64,000 nt of DNA from CAVSKL01 sp963728475 [NCBI: Candidatus Eiseniibacteriota bacterium] (GCA_963728475.1 CAVSKL010000001.1:62001-126000), one strand, 5' to 3'. Positions 34,767 through 44,000 are shown, counted from the first letter of the stretch. The notes: generated by a model from the letters alone, not told the origin. Numbers and translations are program-made.

Positions 34767-35765
34767 ATGCCCAAACCCAAGGTATTCGTCACCCGGATCA
34801 TCCCCGAGGCCGGCCTGGCCAAGGTGCGCCGGGCTTGCGACGCGGAGATCTGGGAGGGACCGCTTCCCCCCTCCCGGGAGGTGCTCCTGGCCAAGGCGGC
34901 CGGGGCGGAGGGGCTCCTCTCGCTCCTCACCGACCGGGTGGACGCCGAACTCCTCGACCGCGCCCCCCGGCTCCGGGTGGTGAGCAACTACGCGGTAGGC
35001 TACAACAACATCGACGTCCCCGCCGCCACCGCCCGCGGGATCGCGGTGGGCAACACCCCGGAGGTCCTCACCGACGCCACCGCCGACATGGCGTTCACGC
35101 TCCTCCTCGCCGCGGCGCGGCGGCTGCTCGACGCCAATCGCTATCTGCGCGAAGGGCACTGGAAGACCTGGGAACCGATGGGCCACATCGGCCAGGATCT
35201 GAAGGGAAAGACCCTGGGGGTGGTCGGCATGGGGCGGATCGGCTACGCGGTGGCCGAGCGCTGCCGCGGCGCGTTCGGCATGCGCATCCTCTACTTCGAC
35301 GTCTATCAGAGCGGGATCGCCGAAGAGAAGCTGGGGGCCAAGCGGGTGAGCTTCGACCAGCTCCTGGCCGAGAGCGACCTCGTCAGCGTGCACACGGTGC
35401 TCTCGGACGACACCCGCGGGCTCTTCGACGCCGCCGCCTTCCGGAAGATGAAGGCGACCGCGGTGTTCGTGAACACCGCCCGAGGCCCCATCCACGTGAC
35501 CCAGGATCTTTACGAGGCGCTCCGGGACGGCGAGATCTTCGCTGCCGGCCTCGACGTCACCGATCCCGAGCCTTTGCCCGGCGACCACCCTCTCCTCGGT
35601 CTGCCCAACGCCATCATCACCCCCCACATCGCCAGCGCCACCGTTTCCAGCCGGGACGCCATGGCCGAGATCGCCGCCGAGAACCTGATTGCCGGGGTCC
35701 GGGGCGAGCCCCTGCGCGCGTGGGTCAACCCCGAGGTCGAGCAGCGCCCGCCGGTCCAGCCCTAG
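34767..35765 (+). CDS. D-2-hydroxyacid dehydrogenase, glyoxylate/hydroxypyruvate reductase type
   Basis: 332 residues. Residues about 145-185 contain the NAD(P) site LKGKTLGVVGMGRIGYAVAE. Catalytic residues: Arg in VFVNTARGPIH, Glu in GLDVTDPEPLP, and His in NAIITPHIASATVSSR. The N-terminal part KPKVFVTRIIPEAGL and LRVVSNYAVGYNNIDVPAAT matches GyaR-type enzymes. It reduces hydroxypyruvate or glyoxylate to D-glycerate or glycolate; with the adjacent glycerate kinase it could feed serine or glyoxylate carbon into glycolysis. The ATG at 34767 fits MPKPKVFVTR. Confidence 0.93.
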   Translation: MPKPKVFVTRIIPEAGLAKVRRACDAEIWEGPLPPSREVLLAKAAGAEGLLSLLTDRVDAELLDRAPRLRVVSNYAVGYNNIDVPAATARGIAVGNTPEVLTDATADMAFTLLLAAARRLLDANRYLREGHWKTWEPMGHIGQDLKGKTLGVVGMGRIGYAVAERCRGAFGMRILYFDVYQSGIAEEKLGAKRVSFDQLLAESDLVSVHTVLSDDTRGLFDAAAFRKMKATAVFVNTARGPIHVTQDLYEALRDGEIFAAGLDVTDPEPLPGDHPLLGLPNAIITPHIASATVSSRDAMAEIAAENLIAGVRGEPLRAWVNPEVEQRPPVQP

Positions 35766-35834
35766 CCACACGTTGACGCCCCGGCCGCGGCGAGAGGCGT
35801 ATGATGGTGGGGATTGCGAGGACGTGCCAACCCC

Positions 35835-38345
35835 ATGATCGATCGCCTGGAAATCCTCTTGAGCCGCCTCCGGCGGCTGTTCAGCCGCACCCGGTGGAGT
35901 ACGCGGATCCTGGGCCTGGCTCCACGCCTGCGTTTCTCCGACGAGCCCGGGCTCGTGCTCATCCAGGTCGACGGGCTGGGGGAGGCGGCCCTCCGCCGCG
36001 CGATGGAGGAGGGGACCGTCCCCTTCCTCGCCCATCTGACCGGGCATGAGCGACACGAACTCCGCACCGTCTACTCCGGACTCCCCAGCAACACCCCCGG
36101 GTTCCAGGCCGAGCTCTTCTACGGGGTGCGGGCCTCGGTGCCGTCGTTCAGCTTCCGGGATCCCGAGCTGGGGAGGATGGTGCGCCTCTCCGAACCGGAG
36201 ACGGTGGCGGCGCTGGAAGCGAGGCTCCGCCGGAGCGGGCCCGGGCTCCTGGAGGAGGGGTCGGTGTGGTCGGGCATCTACGACGGCGGCGCCGCCGAGA
36301 CCCACCTGGGCGTGGTTCCCACCGGGGGGGGGCGCCTCCGGAACCTGTGGGGCCGGCTCCGGATCGCCGGGATCGTGCTCGTGCACGCCTGGAGCGTGCT
36401 CCGGGTCGGCGCCAACCTGGTCTTCATCACCGCGCTGGCCTTCCGCGACTGGCTGCGGGGGCGGATCGACCGCCGCGAGCTGGCCTTCGAGCTTCGCTAC
36501 GTGCCCTTCCGGGTGATCGTGGGCGCGGCCTTCCGGGAGCTGATCGCCGCCGGCGCCTCCATCGACGCCGAGCGCGGGCTCCCGGTGATCCACCTCAACT
36601 TCGCCGGCTTCGACGAGTTCGCCCACCGGCGGGGGCCCACCTCCCGCTCCGCCCGGTGGACGCTGAAGGGAATCGACCGTGCGGTGGAGCGGGTGTGGTC
36701 GGCGGCCCACCGCTCCAAGGGGCGCGATTACCAGGTCTGGATCTATTCCGACCACGGCCACGAGACGGTGACCCCGTACGAGCGCCGCACCGGCCGCGCC
36801 CTGGGCGAGACCGTGACCCGGGTCTACGCCATGGTCCGTGAGATCGTGGGGGCGCGGGGGGCGGCGCCCCCGTCGGTGGCGTTCTCCCCCACCCTGGGCG
36901 AGGCCCGCTCCCGCACCCTGGCCGCGGGCCTCCCGGGCTGGCTCGCCGCCGGCAACCGTCCCGGCGGAAACGGCGCCGGCCGGACGGCCTCTCCGCCGGT
37001 GGAGGGAGCGGTGGAGGTGGTGCACCGGGGACCGGTCGGATTCGTGTACCTCCCCAAGGGGCACGACCGCGCGTTCGTGGCCTGGTTCGCCGAGGTCCTG
37101 GCCGCGGAGGGGGCCATCCCCTGGGTGCTCCTCCCCGAAGGACGGGATCGCGCGCTCGCCTTCTCCGCCGACGGCCGTTTCTACCGGCTACCCGAGGAGG
37201 GAGCGGCCGTCCTCGGACCGGGACACCCGCACCTGGATGCCGCGGTGGCCGACCTCATCGTGCAGGCCCACCATCCCGGAGCCGGCGATCTCATGCTCCT
37301 GGGCTGGGATCCCGCCGGACCGCTCTCGTTCGAGTGGGAGCGGGGGAGCCACGGCGGGCCGGGACCCGCCGAGACCTCGGCGTTCGTGCTGCTGCCGCCC
37401 GAGACCCGCACCTTCTTCCCCATCCCCGAACGTCTCCGCCCCGCCGACCTCCGGCGGATGGCGCTCCGGGTGTTGGACCGCGAACGCCCGGAGGCGGAGC
37501 CGGCCGGCGCCCCCGCGTTGCTCCTCCGCGGCGCCGCCGAACCCCGCCCCGAGGCCTCGGTGGCGTTCCGCCTCATGACCTACAACGTCCACGGGTGCCG
37601 GGGCATGGACGGGAAGTTCGCCCCCCAGCGGGTGGCCCGGGTGATCGCGCGGGAGCGTCCGGACGTGGTCTGCCTCCAGGAGGTGGACCAGGATCGCGCC
37701 CGCTCCGGGGGGGTGGACCAGGTGGCGGTCATCGCCCGGCGCCTGCGCACCGACTACCGGTTCCACGCGGTGGCCGAGGTGGACGACGGCGCCTTCGGGA
37801 ATGCGGTGCTCTCGTCGCATCCCATCCGGGTGGTGGAGGCGGGCCCGCTCCCCGCCGCCGAGCGGGTCAAGGACATGTTCAACCTGGAGGCCCGCGGGGC
37901 GCTGTGGGTCACGGTGGAGATCGCGGGGGCGCGGCTGAACGTGGTCAACACCCACCTCAGCATCCTCGAACGCGAGCGGCGGATCCAGGTCGATGCGCTT
38001 CTGGGCCCGAGGTGGTTGAAGAACCCGGAGTGCGGCGATCCGGTGGTGCTGACCGGCGACTTCAACGCGTCGCCCGACTCCTGGTCGGTGCGCCGCCTGG
38101 AGACCCGGCTCCGGAGCGCGGTCGATCCCGACCGCAAGGACCGCAACCTGCGTACCTGGAGCGGCCGCATGCCGCTTCGCCGGATCGATCACGTGATGCT
38201 GAGCGGCGGGCTCGACGTGCTCGGCGTGCACGTGCCGCGGAACCGCCTTACCCGGGTCGCCTCGGACCACCTTCCCCTGGTGGTGGATCTTTCCTGCCGG
38301 GTTTGCGCGGAACTCTCCGGGGCCGTCCCCGTCGAATCACGTTGA
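35835..38345 (+). CDS. Fusion of an alkaline-phosphatase-superfamily phosphodiesterase and an EEP-family phosphatase/nuclease
   Basis: 836 residues. Residues about 35-560 belong to the type I phosphodiesterase/nucleotide pyrophosphatase branch: LVLIQVDGLGEAALRRAM (metal Asp), TVYSGLPSNTPGFQAELFYG (Thr/Ser nucleophile region), HLNFAGFDEFAHRRGPTSRS and VWIYSDHGHETV (metal Asp and His). Residues about 578-825 are an endonuclease/exonuclease/phosphatase domain: MTYNVHGCRGMDG, DVVCLQEVDQD, VVNTHLSILERERR, VVLTGDFNASPD and ASDHLPLVVDL. There is no signal peptide; two hydrophobic stretches near residues 175-205 suggest membrane association. Both halves hydrolyse phosphoesters. Substrate unknown. Confidence 0.87.
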   Translation: MIDRLEILLSRLRRLFSRTRWSTRILGLAPRLRFSDEPGLVLIQVDGLGEAALRRAMEEGTVPFLAHLTGHERHELRTVYSGLPSNTPGFQAELFYGVRASVPSFSFRDPELGRMVRLSEPETVAALEARLRRSGPGLLEEGSVWSGIYDGGAAETHLGVVPTGGGRLRNLWGRLRIAGIVLVHAWSVLRVGANLVFITALAFRDWLRGRIDRRELAFELRYVPFRVIVGAAFRELIAAGASIDAERGLPVIHLNFAGFDEFAHRRGPTSRSARWTLKGIDRAVERVWSAAHRSKGRDYQVWIYSDHGHETVTPYERRTGRALGETVTRVYAMVREIVGARGAAPPSVAFSPTLGEARSRTLAAGLPGWLAAGNRPGGNGAGRTASPPVEGAVEVVHRGPVGFVYLPKGHDRAFVAWFAEVLAAEGAIPWVLLPEGRDRALAFSADGRFYRLPEEGAAVLGPGHPHLDAAVADLIVQAHHPGAGDLMLLGWDPAGPLSFEWERGSHGGPGPAETSAFVLLPPETRTFFPIPERLRPADLRRMALRVLDRERPEAEPAGAPALLLRGAAEPRPEASVAFRLMTYNVHGCRGMDGKFAPQRVARVIARERPDVVCLQEVDQDRARSGGVDQVAVIARRLRTDYRFHAVAEVDDGAFGNAVLSSHPIRVVEAGPLPAAERVKDMFNLEARGALWVTVEIAGARLNVVNTHLSILERERRIQVDALLGPRWLKNPECGDPVVLTGDFNASPDSWSVRRLETRLRSAVDPDRKDRNLRTWSGRMPLRRIDHVMLSGGLDVLGVHVPRNRLTRVASDHLPLVVDLSCRVCAELSGAVPVESR

Positions 38346-38429
38346 CAGGCTGAAATCCCCCCCCTATAACCGTCTCACTCGCCCGGAACCCCCGGAAACC
38401 CGGACTTGAAGCCATAGGAGGAAGGGTCG

Positions 38430-38885
38430 ATGTTCAAGGAATTCAAGGAGTTCGCGGTCAAGGGCAACGTGGTGGACATGGCGGTGGGCATCATCATCGG
38501 CGGGGCCTTCGGGACCATCGTCAAGTCCCTGGTCAACGACGTCATCATGCCGCCGATCGGGCTCCTGCTCGGCAACGTCGATTTCAGCAACCTGTTCCTG
38601 GTGCTGAAGCACGGCACCACCCCCGGACCCTACCTGACCCAGGCCGCCGCCTCGGAGGCGGGAGCGGTGACCCTCAACTACGGCCTCTTCATCAACACCG
38701 TGATCAGCTTCCTCATCGTGGCGTTCGCGGTCTTCCTCCTGGTGAAGCAGGTGAACCGGCTGAAGCGCAAGGACGAGTCCGCGCCGCCGCCCCCCACCAC
38801 CCGGCAGTGCCCCTATTGCGTGTCGATCATCGACAAGAGCGCGACCCGCTGCCCGAACTGCACCTCGGCCCTCGACGCGGCCTGA
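38430..38885 (+). CDS. mscL: Large-conductance mechanosensitive channel MscL with C-terminal zinc ribbon
   Basis: 151 residues. The start [20 protein letters not shown] and [20 protein letters not shown] is the MscL gating helix; the second helix is [20 protein letters not shown]. After the usual [11 protein letters not shown] helix there is an extra 30 residues ending with [20 protein letters not shown], a four-cysteine zinc ribbon. The channel releases solutes on hypo-osmotic shock. The ribosome site AGGAGG precedes the ATG. A terminator hairpin follows. Confidence 0.95.
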   Translation: MFKEFKEFAVKGNVVDMAVGIIIGGAFGTIVKSLVNDVIMPPIGLLLGNVDFSNLFLVLKHGTTPGPYLTQAAASEAGAVTLNYGLFINTVISFLIVAFAVFLLVKQVNRLKRKDESAPPPPTTRQCPYCVSIIDKSATRCPNCTSALDAA

Positions 38886-38913
38886 CCGCCCCCCCTTCCC
38901 GGCGGCGTGGACG

Positions 38914-38939
38914 GAGGCCCCTCCGGACGGAGGGGCCTC
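38914..38939. terminator. Bidirectional hairpin terminator
   Basis: GAGGCCCCTCC (38914-38924) pairs perfectly with GGAGGGGCCTC (38929-38939) around a GGAC loop. It separates mscL from the convergent secreted-protein gene and can serve both. Confidence 0.7.
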
Positions 38940-38977
38940 GGTCCGATTCGCGGGCTCCGGAAGCGGGCGGGGCGGCG

Positions 38978-41791
38978 CTACCGCATCACCACCGCCTTCA
39001 CCGTCCTCGACTCCCGGGGAGTCTGCACCCGGATGAAGTAGAGGCCGTCCCCTACCCGCGCCCCGCGGTCGTCGCGGCGGTCCCAGACCACGTGGTGGGG
39101 TCCGGCGGCGAGGGACGCGCCGTCGTAGAAGGTGCGGACCCGCCTTCCGGCGGCGTCGAACACCGACGCCCACACCGGGCCTCCGGCCGGGAGCGAGAAG
39201 GCGATCTCGCCGGCGGCGGTGAGCGGATTGGGGTGGACCGCGCCCAGGATGAGGGCGGCCGCCGGCTCCTCCGCGGGAACCGCGGTGGCCGGGCAGTCGC
39301 TGCAACCCACCGTCAGCCCGTGGACCTGGATGTCGTCGATGTAGGTTCCCACGGTGGCGGTGTTGCCGTCGCACCCCTCCTCGAAGGCCAGCCGCACCGA
39401 GTGCCCGGCCAGTCCCGGATACCGGATCCGGATCGACTCGAAGTCCGGCAGCGCGTCCCCGGACCAGGCGGAGAGGTCCTGCAGCGGGTTGGCCTGGGAA
39501 CCGTCCGAACGGACGATCTGGGTCCGGTACTGGCCGTCGAAGGTGGTGGAGAAGGCGCCGGCCAGGACGTCGTGACCGTCCACCTCGATCTTCAGCAACG
39601 CTCCGTCGAAGCCCTGCCGCCCGTCACCCACCGCCTCGTTGTCGTAGGTGACCTCGAAGGTGACCTCGAGCAGGTCCACGTCCCCGGGCACGGTGAAGGG
39701 ATCGGAGTAGAGCCGGCTGAGGTTGGTGTCGGGATAGTCCGCGCAGAACACCGAGTTCGGTCCGGACACCGCGAGATCGGTGGTGACGTGCCAGGGATTG
39801 CTCACCCCCTTGCGCTGGGTGGTGCCCCAGCCGGAGGGGAGGCCCGAGGAGACCCCGTCGAAGTCCTGGCTCACCAGCACCGTGTCCTTGACCACGACTC
39901 CGGTGGGAAGCTCGAAGTCCAGGTTGAACGGACCCTGGTCGGTGGAGCCGGAGAGATGGAGCATGACCGACTGGCCGCAGGGATAGGCGGCGTCCAGCTG
40001 GACCCGGAAGGGGGCCCCGTTCCCCGCGCTCGCCCCCGCGGCGAGATCGGGATAGAGGGCGTGGGCCTGGCTGACGCTCACCCCGGCGGTGGAGGTGGAG
40101 AGGTCGGCGCTCACCCCGGTCAGCCCCACGGTACAGGCGTTGGCCAGGGTGAGGGTGAGGTCCCCGGCCTCTCCCGCCACCAGCACGCTGTCGGGGGTGC
40201 AGCCGATGTCGGAGATCGAGGTGCCGGTCAACCGCATCGACGCCGAGGCCCCGGCGTCGTTCACCGCCACGAACGCGTCGGGGAACGCGGTCTGGTAGTC
40301 GGCGCCGTCGGTGCGCGCGTAGGAGGCGTAGAGCCGGCGGATCCCGCCGACCACCTGGGAGGCGCACTGACTGTAGTCCCCGAGGTTGGGTTGCCCGGTG
40401 TCCTGCCCGTACTCGGCGTGGAAGGGCCCGGAGAGGAGCGAGGTGGGGCAGGACCAGGTGGCTCCGCCGTCCTCGCTATGGGAGTGAAGGATCTCGGTGA
40501 GGTCGCTCCCCGCCGTGCCCGACCGCTGATCGTACCAGGTGGCGTCCACCCCTCCGTCGGCGGCCGCGGTCACCCACGGGAAGAACTGGCAGCGGTCGCT
40601 TCCGGGGGCGGCGTTCAGGATCACCGGCGCGGTCCAGGTGGACCCGCTGTCCGCGGAGGCGAGGTAGTAGACGTCGCCGAAGTCCGCGGTCTGCATGCTG
40701 GCGTAGACCACGTGTAGCGACCCGTCGGCGGGGCTTACCGAGAGGGCGGGGAACCCGTTGATGCGATCGCTGCCGTAGGGGGGAAGCGGGGACTGCACCC
40801 CGGTCACGATGTCCGCGGGCGCGGTCCAGGTGGCCCCGTTGTCGGAGGAGCGAACGAAGGAAACCGCATTGGGATTCCCGAACGCGCGCCACACGATGTA
40901 GGCCCGGTCGGAGTTCGGGTCGAACCGCGGGCAGCTCCCCTGCCCGTCCACCGGGCGCGAGGCGAAGGCCTGGGCCGGGGTCCAGGCCAGCCCGAAGTCG
41001 TCGCTCCGGCTCAAGGTCATGATCGAGCTGTTGGATCCGAAGCTGGTCCAGCTGAGCAGCAGGCGCCCGGTCTCGGGATCGATGTCCATGAATTCCTTGT
41101 CGGCGAAGAGGGTCGAGCTGGTGGCGGCGCTCACTTCCCGCGGCCCGCTCCAGGTCATCCCCCCGTCCACCGAGACGTGCACGCAAAGGCTGTTCTGGCC
41201 GCTCGGGGTCTGGTAGATCGAGCTGCAGACGAAGGTCTTGTCCCCGGTGGCCGGATCCACCCACACCTTCACGTCGGGGTCGCCGAACACCGCGTCGTTT
41301 CCCGCGGGGGGCAGCTGGCCGCCGTAGGTGAAGGACTGCCCGCCGTCGTGGGACCACGCGAAGCCGGTCACGCTGACCCCGTTGGGATTGGAGAAGCCGG
41401 TGGCGTCGTTGAACGCCACCACCACCGTGTCCCCGGAGACCGCGATGGTGGTCTCGCTCTGGAAGCGGGGGGCGCCGGGGGTGAGATCGAGGTCCGTGCC
41501 CCCCACCGTGAGCGGCGAGTAGGAGGGCTGCCCCGCGGTGAGGACCGAGAGCGGGGTGGGGCGGGTCAGGCTCAGGAGCCAGTCCGGCTTGGGGGTGAGC
41601 CCCATGAGGAGCGACCCCATGGTGGAGGGGCGCGGCCGGTCCTGGACCCAGGCCTCCTTCTCCGGGGCCGAGGCCACCGCGGGCCAGGCCAGGGGTGCGA
41701 GGGCGGCGAGGGAGACGAGGGCGAAGAGAACCGGACGGCGGCCGGCGGCCGTCGAACGCCCGGCGCGGACACGATGGGGGATGCGGGTCAT
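38978..41791 (-). CDS. Large secreted sialidase-fold-like protein with FlgD-type C-terminal sorting tail
   Basis: 937 residues. A signal peptide with hydrophobic core VLFALVSLAALAPLAWPAVA starts it. Residues about 100-480 contain repeated Asp-box-like units typical of beta-propeller sialidase folds: SHDGGQSFTYGG, SVDGGMTWSGP, SDDFGLAWTPAQ, SSDNGATWTAP, SADSGSTWTAP, SEDGGATWSCP. A jelly-roll-like segment follows (about 640-840). The last 85 residues, AVHPNPLTAAGEIAFSLPAG to DGLYFIRVQTPRESRTVKAV, are the FlgD-like Ig tail used as a secretion or surface-sorting signal in FCB bacteria. Catalytic sialidase residues are not assignable, so glycan binding or hydrolysis is only suggested. Confidence 0.82.
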   Translation of the reverse strand: MTRIPHRVRAGRSTAAGRRPVLFALVSLAALAPLAWPAVASAPEKEAWVQDRPRPSTMGSLLMGLTPKPDWLLSLTRPTPLSVLTAGQPSYSPLTVGGTDLDLTPGAPRFQSETTIAVSGDTVVVAFNDATGFSNPNGVSVTGFAWSHDGGQSFTYGGQLPPAGNDAVFGDPDVKVWVDPATGDKTFVCSSIYQTPSGQNSLCVHVSVDGGMTWSGPREVSAATSSTLFADKEFMDIDPETGRLLLSWTSFGSNSSIMTLSRSDDFGLAWTPAQAFASRPVDGQGSCPRFDPNSDRAYIVWRAFGNPNAVSFVRSSDNGATWTAPADIVTGVQSPLPPYGSDRINGFPALSVSPADGSLHVVYASMQTADFGDVYYLASADSGSTWTAPVILNAAPGSDRCQFFPWVTAAADGGVDATWYDQRSGTAGSDLTEILHSHSEDGGATWSCPTSLLSGPFHAEYGQDTGQPNLGDYSQCASQVVGGIRRLYASYARTDGADYQTAFPDAFVAVNDAGASASMRLTGTSISDIGCTPDSVLVAGEAGDLTLTLANACTVGLTGVSADLSTSTAGVSVSQAHALYPDLAAGASAGNGAPFRVQLDAAYPCGQSVMLHLSGSTDQGPFNLDFELPTGVVVKDTVLVSQDFDGVSSGLPSGWGTTQRKGVSNPWHVTTDLAVSGPNSVFCADYPDTNLSRLYSDPFTVPGDVDLLEVTFEVTYDNEAVGDGRQGFDGALLKIEVDGHDVLAGAFSTTFDGQYRTQIVRSDGSQANPLQDLSAWSGDALPDFESIRIRYPGLAGHSVRLAFEEGCDGNTATVGTYIDDIQVHGLTVGCSDCPATAVPAEEPAAALILGAVHPNPLTAAGEIAFSLPAGGPVWASVFDAAGRRVRTFYDGASLAAGPHHVVWDRRDDRGARVGDGLYFIRVQTPRESRTVKAVVMR

Positions 41792-41856
41792 GGCTGCGGT
41801 GCTCCTTCCTGAGGGGTGGCGGCGCCCGCTTCGGGCGGTCTCATGATTCTATGGGG

Positions 41857-42831
41857 TCAGTGATCGGCTCCGGCGTAGGCCTTCTCCCCCGCCCGGACCG
41901 GCGCCGGAAGCACGTTTCCGGCCGGGGGGAGAGGGCAGGTCGTATAAGGATTGAATGCGCAAGGCGGGTTGTAGGCGTAATTGAAGTCGAGAAGAACGCT
42001 CCCGTCCGGCTCCACCCCGGCATCCAGGAAACGCCCGGCGCCGTAGGTCTCATCGCCGCTGGTGGCATCCTGGAACACGAAGAAGAGAGCGGTGGTGTCG
42101 GAATCGTCCTCGTAGATCGGGGTGAGCGAGAACGCCCGGCCGCCGAGGGTGAAAGCGACCCGGCCGGGACTCAGGACGGTGTCGGCGATCCCCACCATGT
42201 CCATCATCGGGACCGCCAGCGGCGGGTCGGCGCGCCGGAGCCGCCCCACCACCCGGTAGGCCGGGTCGGGAGGGTAGAACTCGACCCCGGTGAAGTTGCG
42301 GAGGATCGGGGACTCGGGATCGCGCATGCGGAGGGCGGTGCGCGGCCCGCGACGGATCACCCACAGCTCGAGCCGGCCCACCCGGAGGCGGTCGGGGGAA
42401 CCGGTGTCGTCGGCCCGCAGCTTCCGTTCCGTCACCGGCTTCCCGTCGAGAGTCGCGCCGGCTCCGGGGTTCGCGCGCACCGTGACCTCGGGGCCGGAGG
42501 CGCCGTCCCGCAGGATGAACACGCCGGCGCGGCCCGGCGCGGTACCCGGCGGCAACACCACCGCCTCCGAGGAATCGGTGCCGAAGCCGTTCTCTCCCGG
42601 CATCAGCCAGTAGAGGCCGGCCACCGCCAGCCACCCCTGGGGCGAGCGCAGGCGCGCGATCCGGGCCTCGCGATGGGCGCGCAGGGAGTCGGCGTACCCG
42701 GGAGGCGGGGCCGCCGAAGGCCGCGGGAACGCGGCCGGCGGGAGCGCGAGGGAGCACGCCGGGGCCAGGAGGGCGAAAAGAAACCGCAACGCGGTGCGCC
42801 GGCCGTGGGTGGGGGCGGAACGGCTTCGCAT
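41857..42831 (-). CDS. DUF1684-family secreted protein
   Basis: 324 residues. An Arg-rich N-terminus then RFLFALLAPACSLALPPAAF forms a signal peptide. The body begins YADSLRAHREARIARLRSPQ and GWLAVAGLYWLMPGENGFGT, the hallmark of DUF1684, and ends with DFNYAYNPPCAFNPYTTCPL, the conserved NPxCxxxxYxxCPxPP motif. Function is unknown. The ATG at 42831 is chosen because it places a normal signal peptide at the N-terminus; a 23-residue extension is possible but less likely. Confidence 0.88.
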   Translation of the reverse strand: MRSRSAPTHGRRTALRFLFALLAPACSLALPPAAFPRPSAAPPPGYADSLRAHREARIARLRSPQGWLAVAGLYWLMPGENGFGTDSSEAVVLPPGTAPGRAGVFILRDGASGPEVTVRANPGAGATLDGKPVTERKLRADDTGSPDRLRVGRLELWVIRRGPRTALRMRDPESPILRNFTGVEFYPPDPAYRVVGRLRRADPPLAVPMMDMVGIADTVLSPGRVAFTLGGRAFSLTPIYEDDSDTTALFFVFQDATSGDETYGAGRFLDAGVEPDGSVLLDFNYAYNPPCAFNPYTTCPLPPAGNVLPAPVRAGEKAYAGADH

Positions 42832-42969
42832 GCCGCCATTATAACCGATGAGGGCCTGACCCCGGTCCGGGCACCGTGCTAGATTGGAAGTGTCCGTCAC
42901 GGCGCGATTCGTGCGGGCGGCCGGCCTGCCCCCCGCCGCCCGGATGGCCGGATGGCCGGAGGTGCGATC

Positions 42970-43233
42970 ATGGGTTGTATTCTACTCATCCTGGGGCTGG
43001 CCTTTCCCCGCATTGCGATCGTCTTCTTGTGGTTCCTCACCTCGTGGTTCCGGGGGATGTTCCAGGGCTGGCTCATTCCCATCCTCGCGTTCCTGCTCCT
43101 TCCCTATTCGCTCCTCTGGTACAGCGTGGTCCACAACGTGTTTCACGGGCAGTGGGGGTTGTGGCAGATGCTGATCATGGCGGTGGCGGTGGTGGTGGAC
43201 GTGAGTTCCTACGGAGCCGCCCGGAGGCGCTAG
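42970..43233 (+). CDS. Small conserved membrane protein of unknown function
   Basis: 87 residues with three hydrophobic segments: GCILLILGLAFPRIAIVFLW, LIPILAFLLLPYSLLWYSVV and LWQMLIMAVAVVVDVSSYGA. A GGAGG site lies eight bases before the ATG at 42970; the in-frame ATG at 42952 has no such site. Similar small proteins with a GCxLxxxxLxFPRxxxxxxW start occur widely in bacteria but have no known role. It precedes the selenocysteine peroxiredoxin gene by 134 bases. Confidence 0.75.
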   Translation: MGCILLILGLAFPRIAIVFLWFLTSWFRGMFQGWLIPILAFLLLPYSLLWYSVVHNVFHGQWGLWQMLIMAVAVVVDVSSYGAARRR

Positions 43234-43309
43234 GAGACCGCGGTGCCCCGGCCGCCCCGGCGGGGCGCGGCCGCCGTCACTTGCCCGGACCGGAGGCGGT
43301 TGGTACCGT

Positions 43310-43325
43310 GGAACCAGGCGGTTCC
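43310..43325 (+). terminator. Short hairpin between the small membrane gene and the peroxiredoxin gene
   Basis: GGAACC (43310-43315) and GGTTCC (43320-43325) pair around AGGC and are followed by TTT. It may end the upstream transcript or lie in the peroxiredoxin leader. Only six pairs, so support is modest. Confidence 0.3.
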
Positions 43326-43367
43326 TTTGCCGTCGTTCCACCACCGTCATCCAAAGGAGGCGACCCC

Positions 43368-44000
43368 ATGGAAGACGCCCCCACCGTTCGCCTGGGCCGG
43401 CCGGTTCCCGACTTCGTGCTCGACGCCTACGACCCCGTCCGCGGCGATTTCGGGAAGATCTCCCTGGCCGAGCTCAAGGCCCAGGATCGCTGGACCATCC
43501 TCTTCTTCTACCCGGCGGACTTCACCTTCGTCTGAGCGACCGAATTCGCTGCTCTGGCAGAGCAGTACGACCGGTTCAAGAAGATGGGCGCGGAGATCGT
43601 GACCGTGAGCACCGACACCGTGTTCGTGCACCTGGCCTGGCAGCGCCACGAGACCGGCCTCGCCCGGGTACGGTATCCCATGGCCTCGGACCGCACCGGA
43701 GCGCTGGCGCGGATGTTCGGGGTCTACGACGAGGAGTCCGGTAACGCGCTACGCGGCACCTTCATCATCAACCCGCAGGGGGTGCTGCTGAACTCCGAGG
43801 TGCTCTACTTCAACCTGGGGCGCAACATCGACGAGCTGATGAGGAAGTTCAAGGCGAGCCTCCATCTCTCCCGCAAGGAGACCGAGGCCTGCCCTTCGAA
43901 GTGGCGCGAGGAAGGGGACGCCACCCTGACCCCCGGCGCCGGCCTGGTGGGCCGGGTGGGCGAGACCCTCTCCGGCACGCCCACCGGCAAGAAGATCTGA
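43368..44000 (+). CDS. Selenocysteine-containing peroxiredoxin (AhpC/Prx1 type)
   Basis: 210 residues when the TGA at 43533-43535 is read as selenocysteine 56. It reduces peroxides with thiol electrons. The flanking sequence FYPADFTFV-U-ATEF is the peroxidatic motif in which ordinary family members have Cys at exactly this place (DFTFVCPTE). The frame stays open for 154 further residues with full similarity: STDTVFVHLAWQRHE, YPMASDRTGALARMFGVYDE, LRGTFIINPQGVL. The resolving cysteine is Cys175 in EACPSKW, as in typical 2-Cys enzymes. A hairpin with the geometry of a bacterial SECIS follows the TGA. AGGAGG precedes the ATG at 43368. Automated callers would split this gene at 43535. Confidence 0.9.
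43536..43575 (+). promoter_or_regulatory. Candidate SECIS element of the peroxiredoxin gene
   Basis: CTGCTC (43549-43554) pairs with GAGCAG (43560-43565) around the loop TGGCA; the loop starts 20 bases after the TGA and has G at its second position. ACCG (43539-43542) and CGGT (43572-43575) can extend a lower stem. Known bacterial SECIS hairpins have a small apical loop with an early G about 16-37 bases after UGA. SelB binding is inferred. Confidence 0.65.

Noticed and set aside
34347-37064. A 905-codon minus-strand frame spanning the dehydrogenase and phosphodiesterase genes
   Set aside because: It is the shadow of two well-supported plus-strand genes. Only its last 92 codons, outside those genes and with their own ribosome site, are kept as a candidate.
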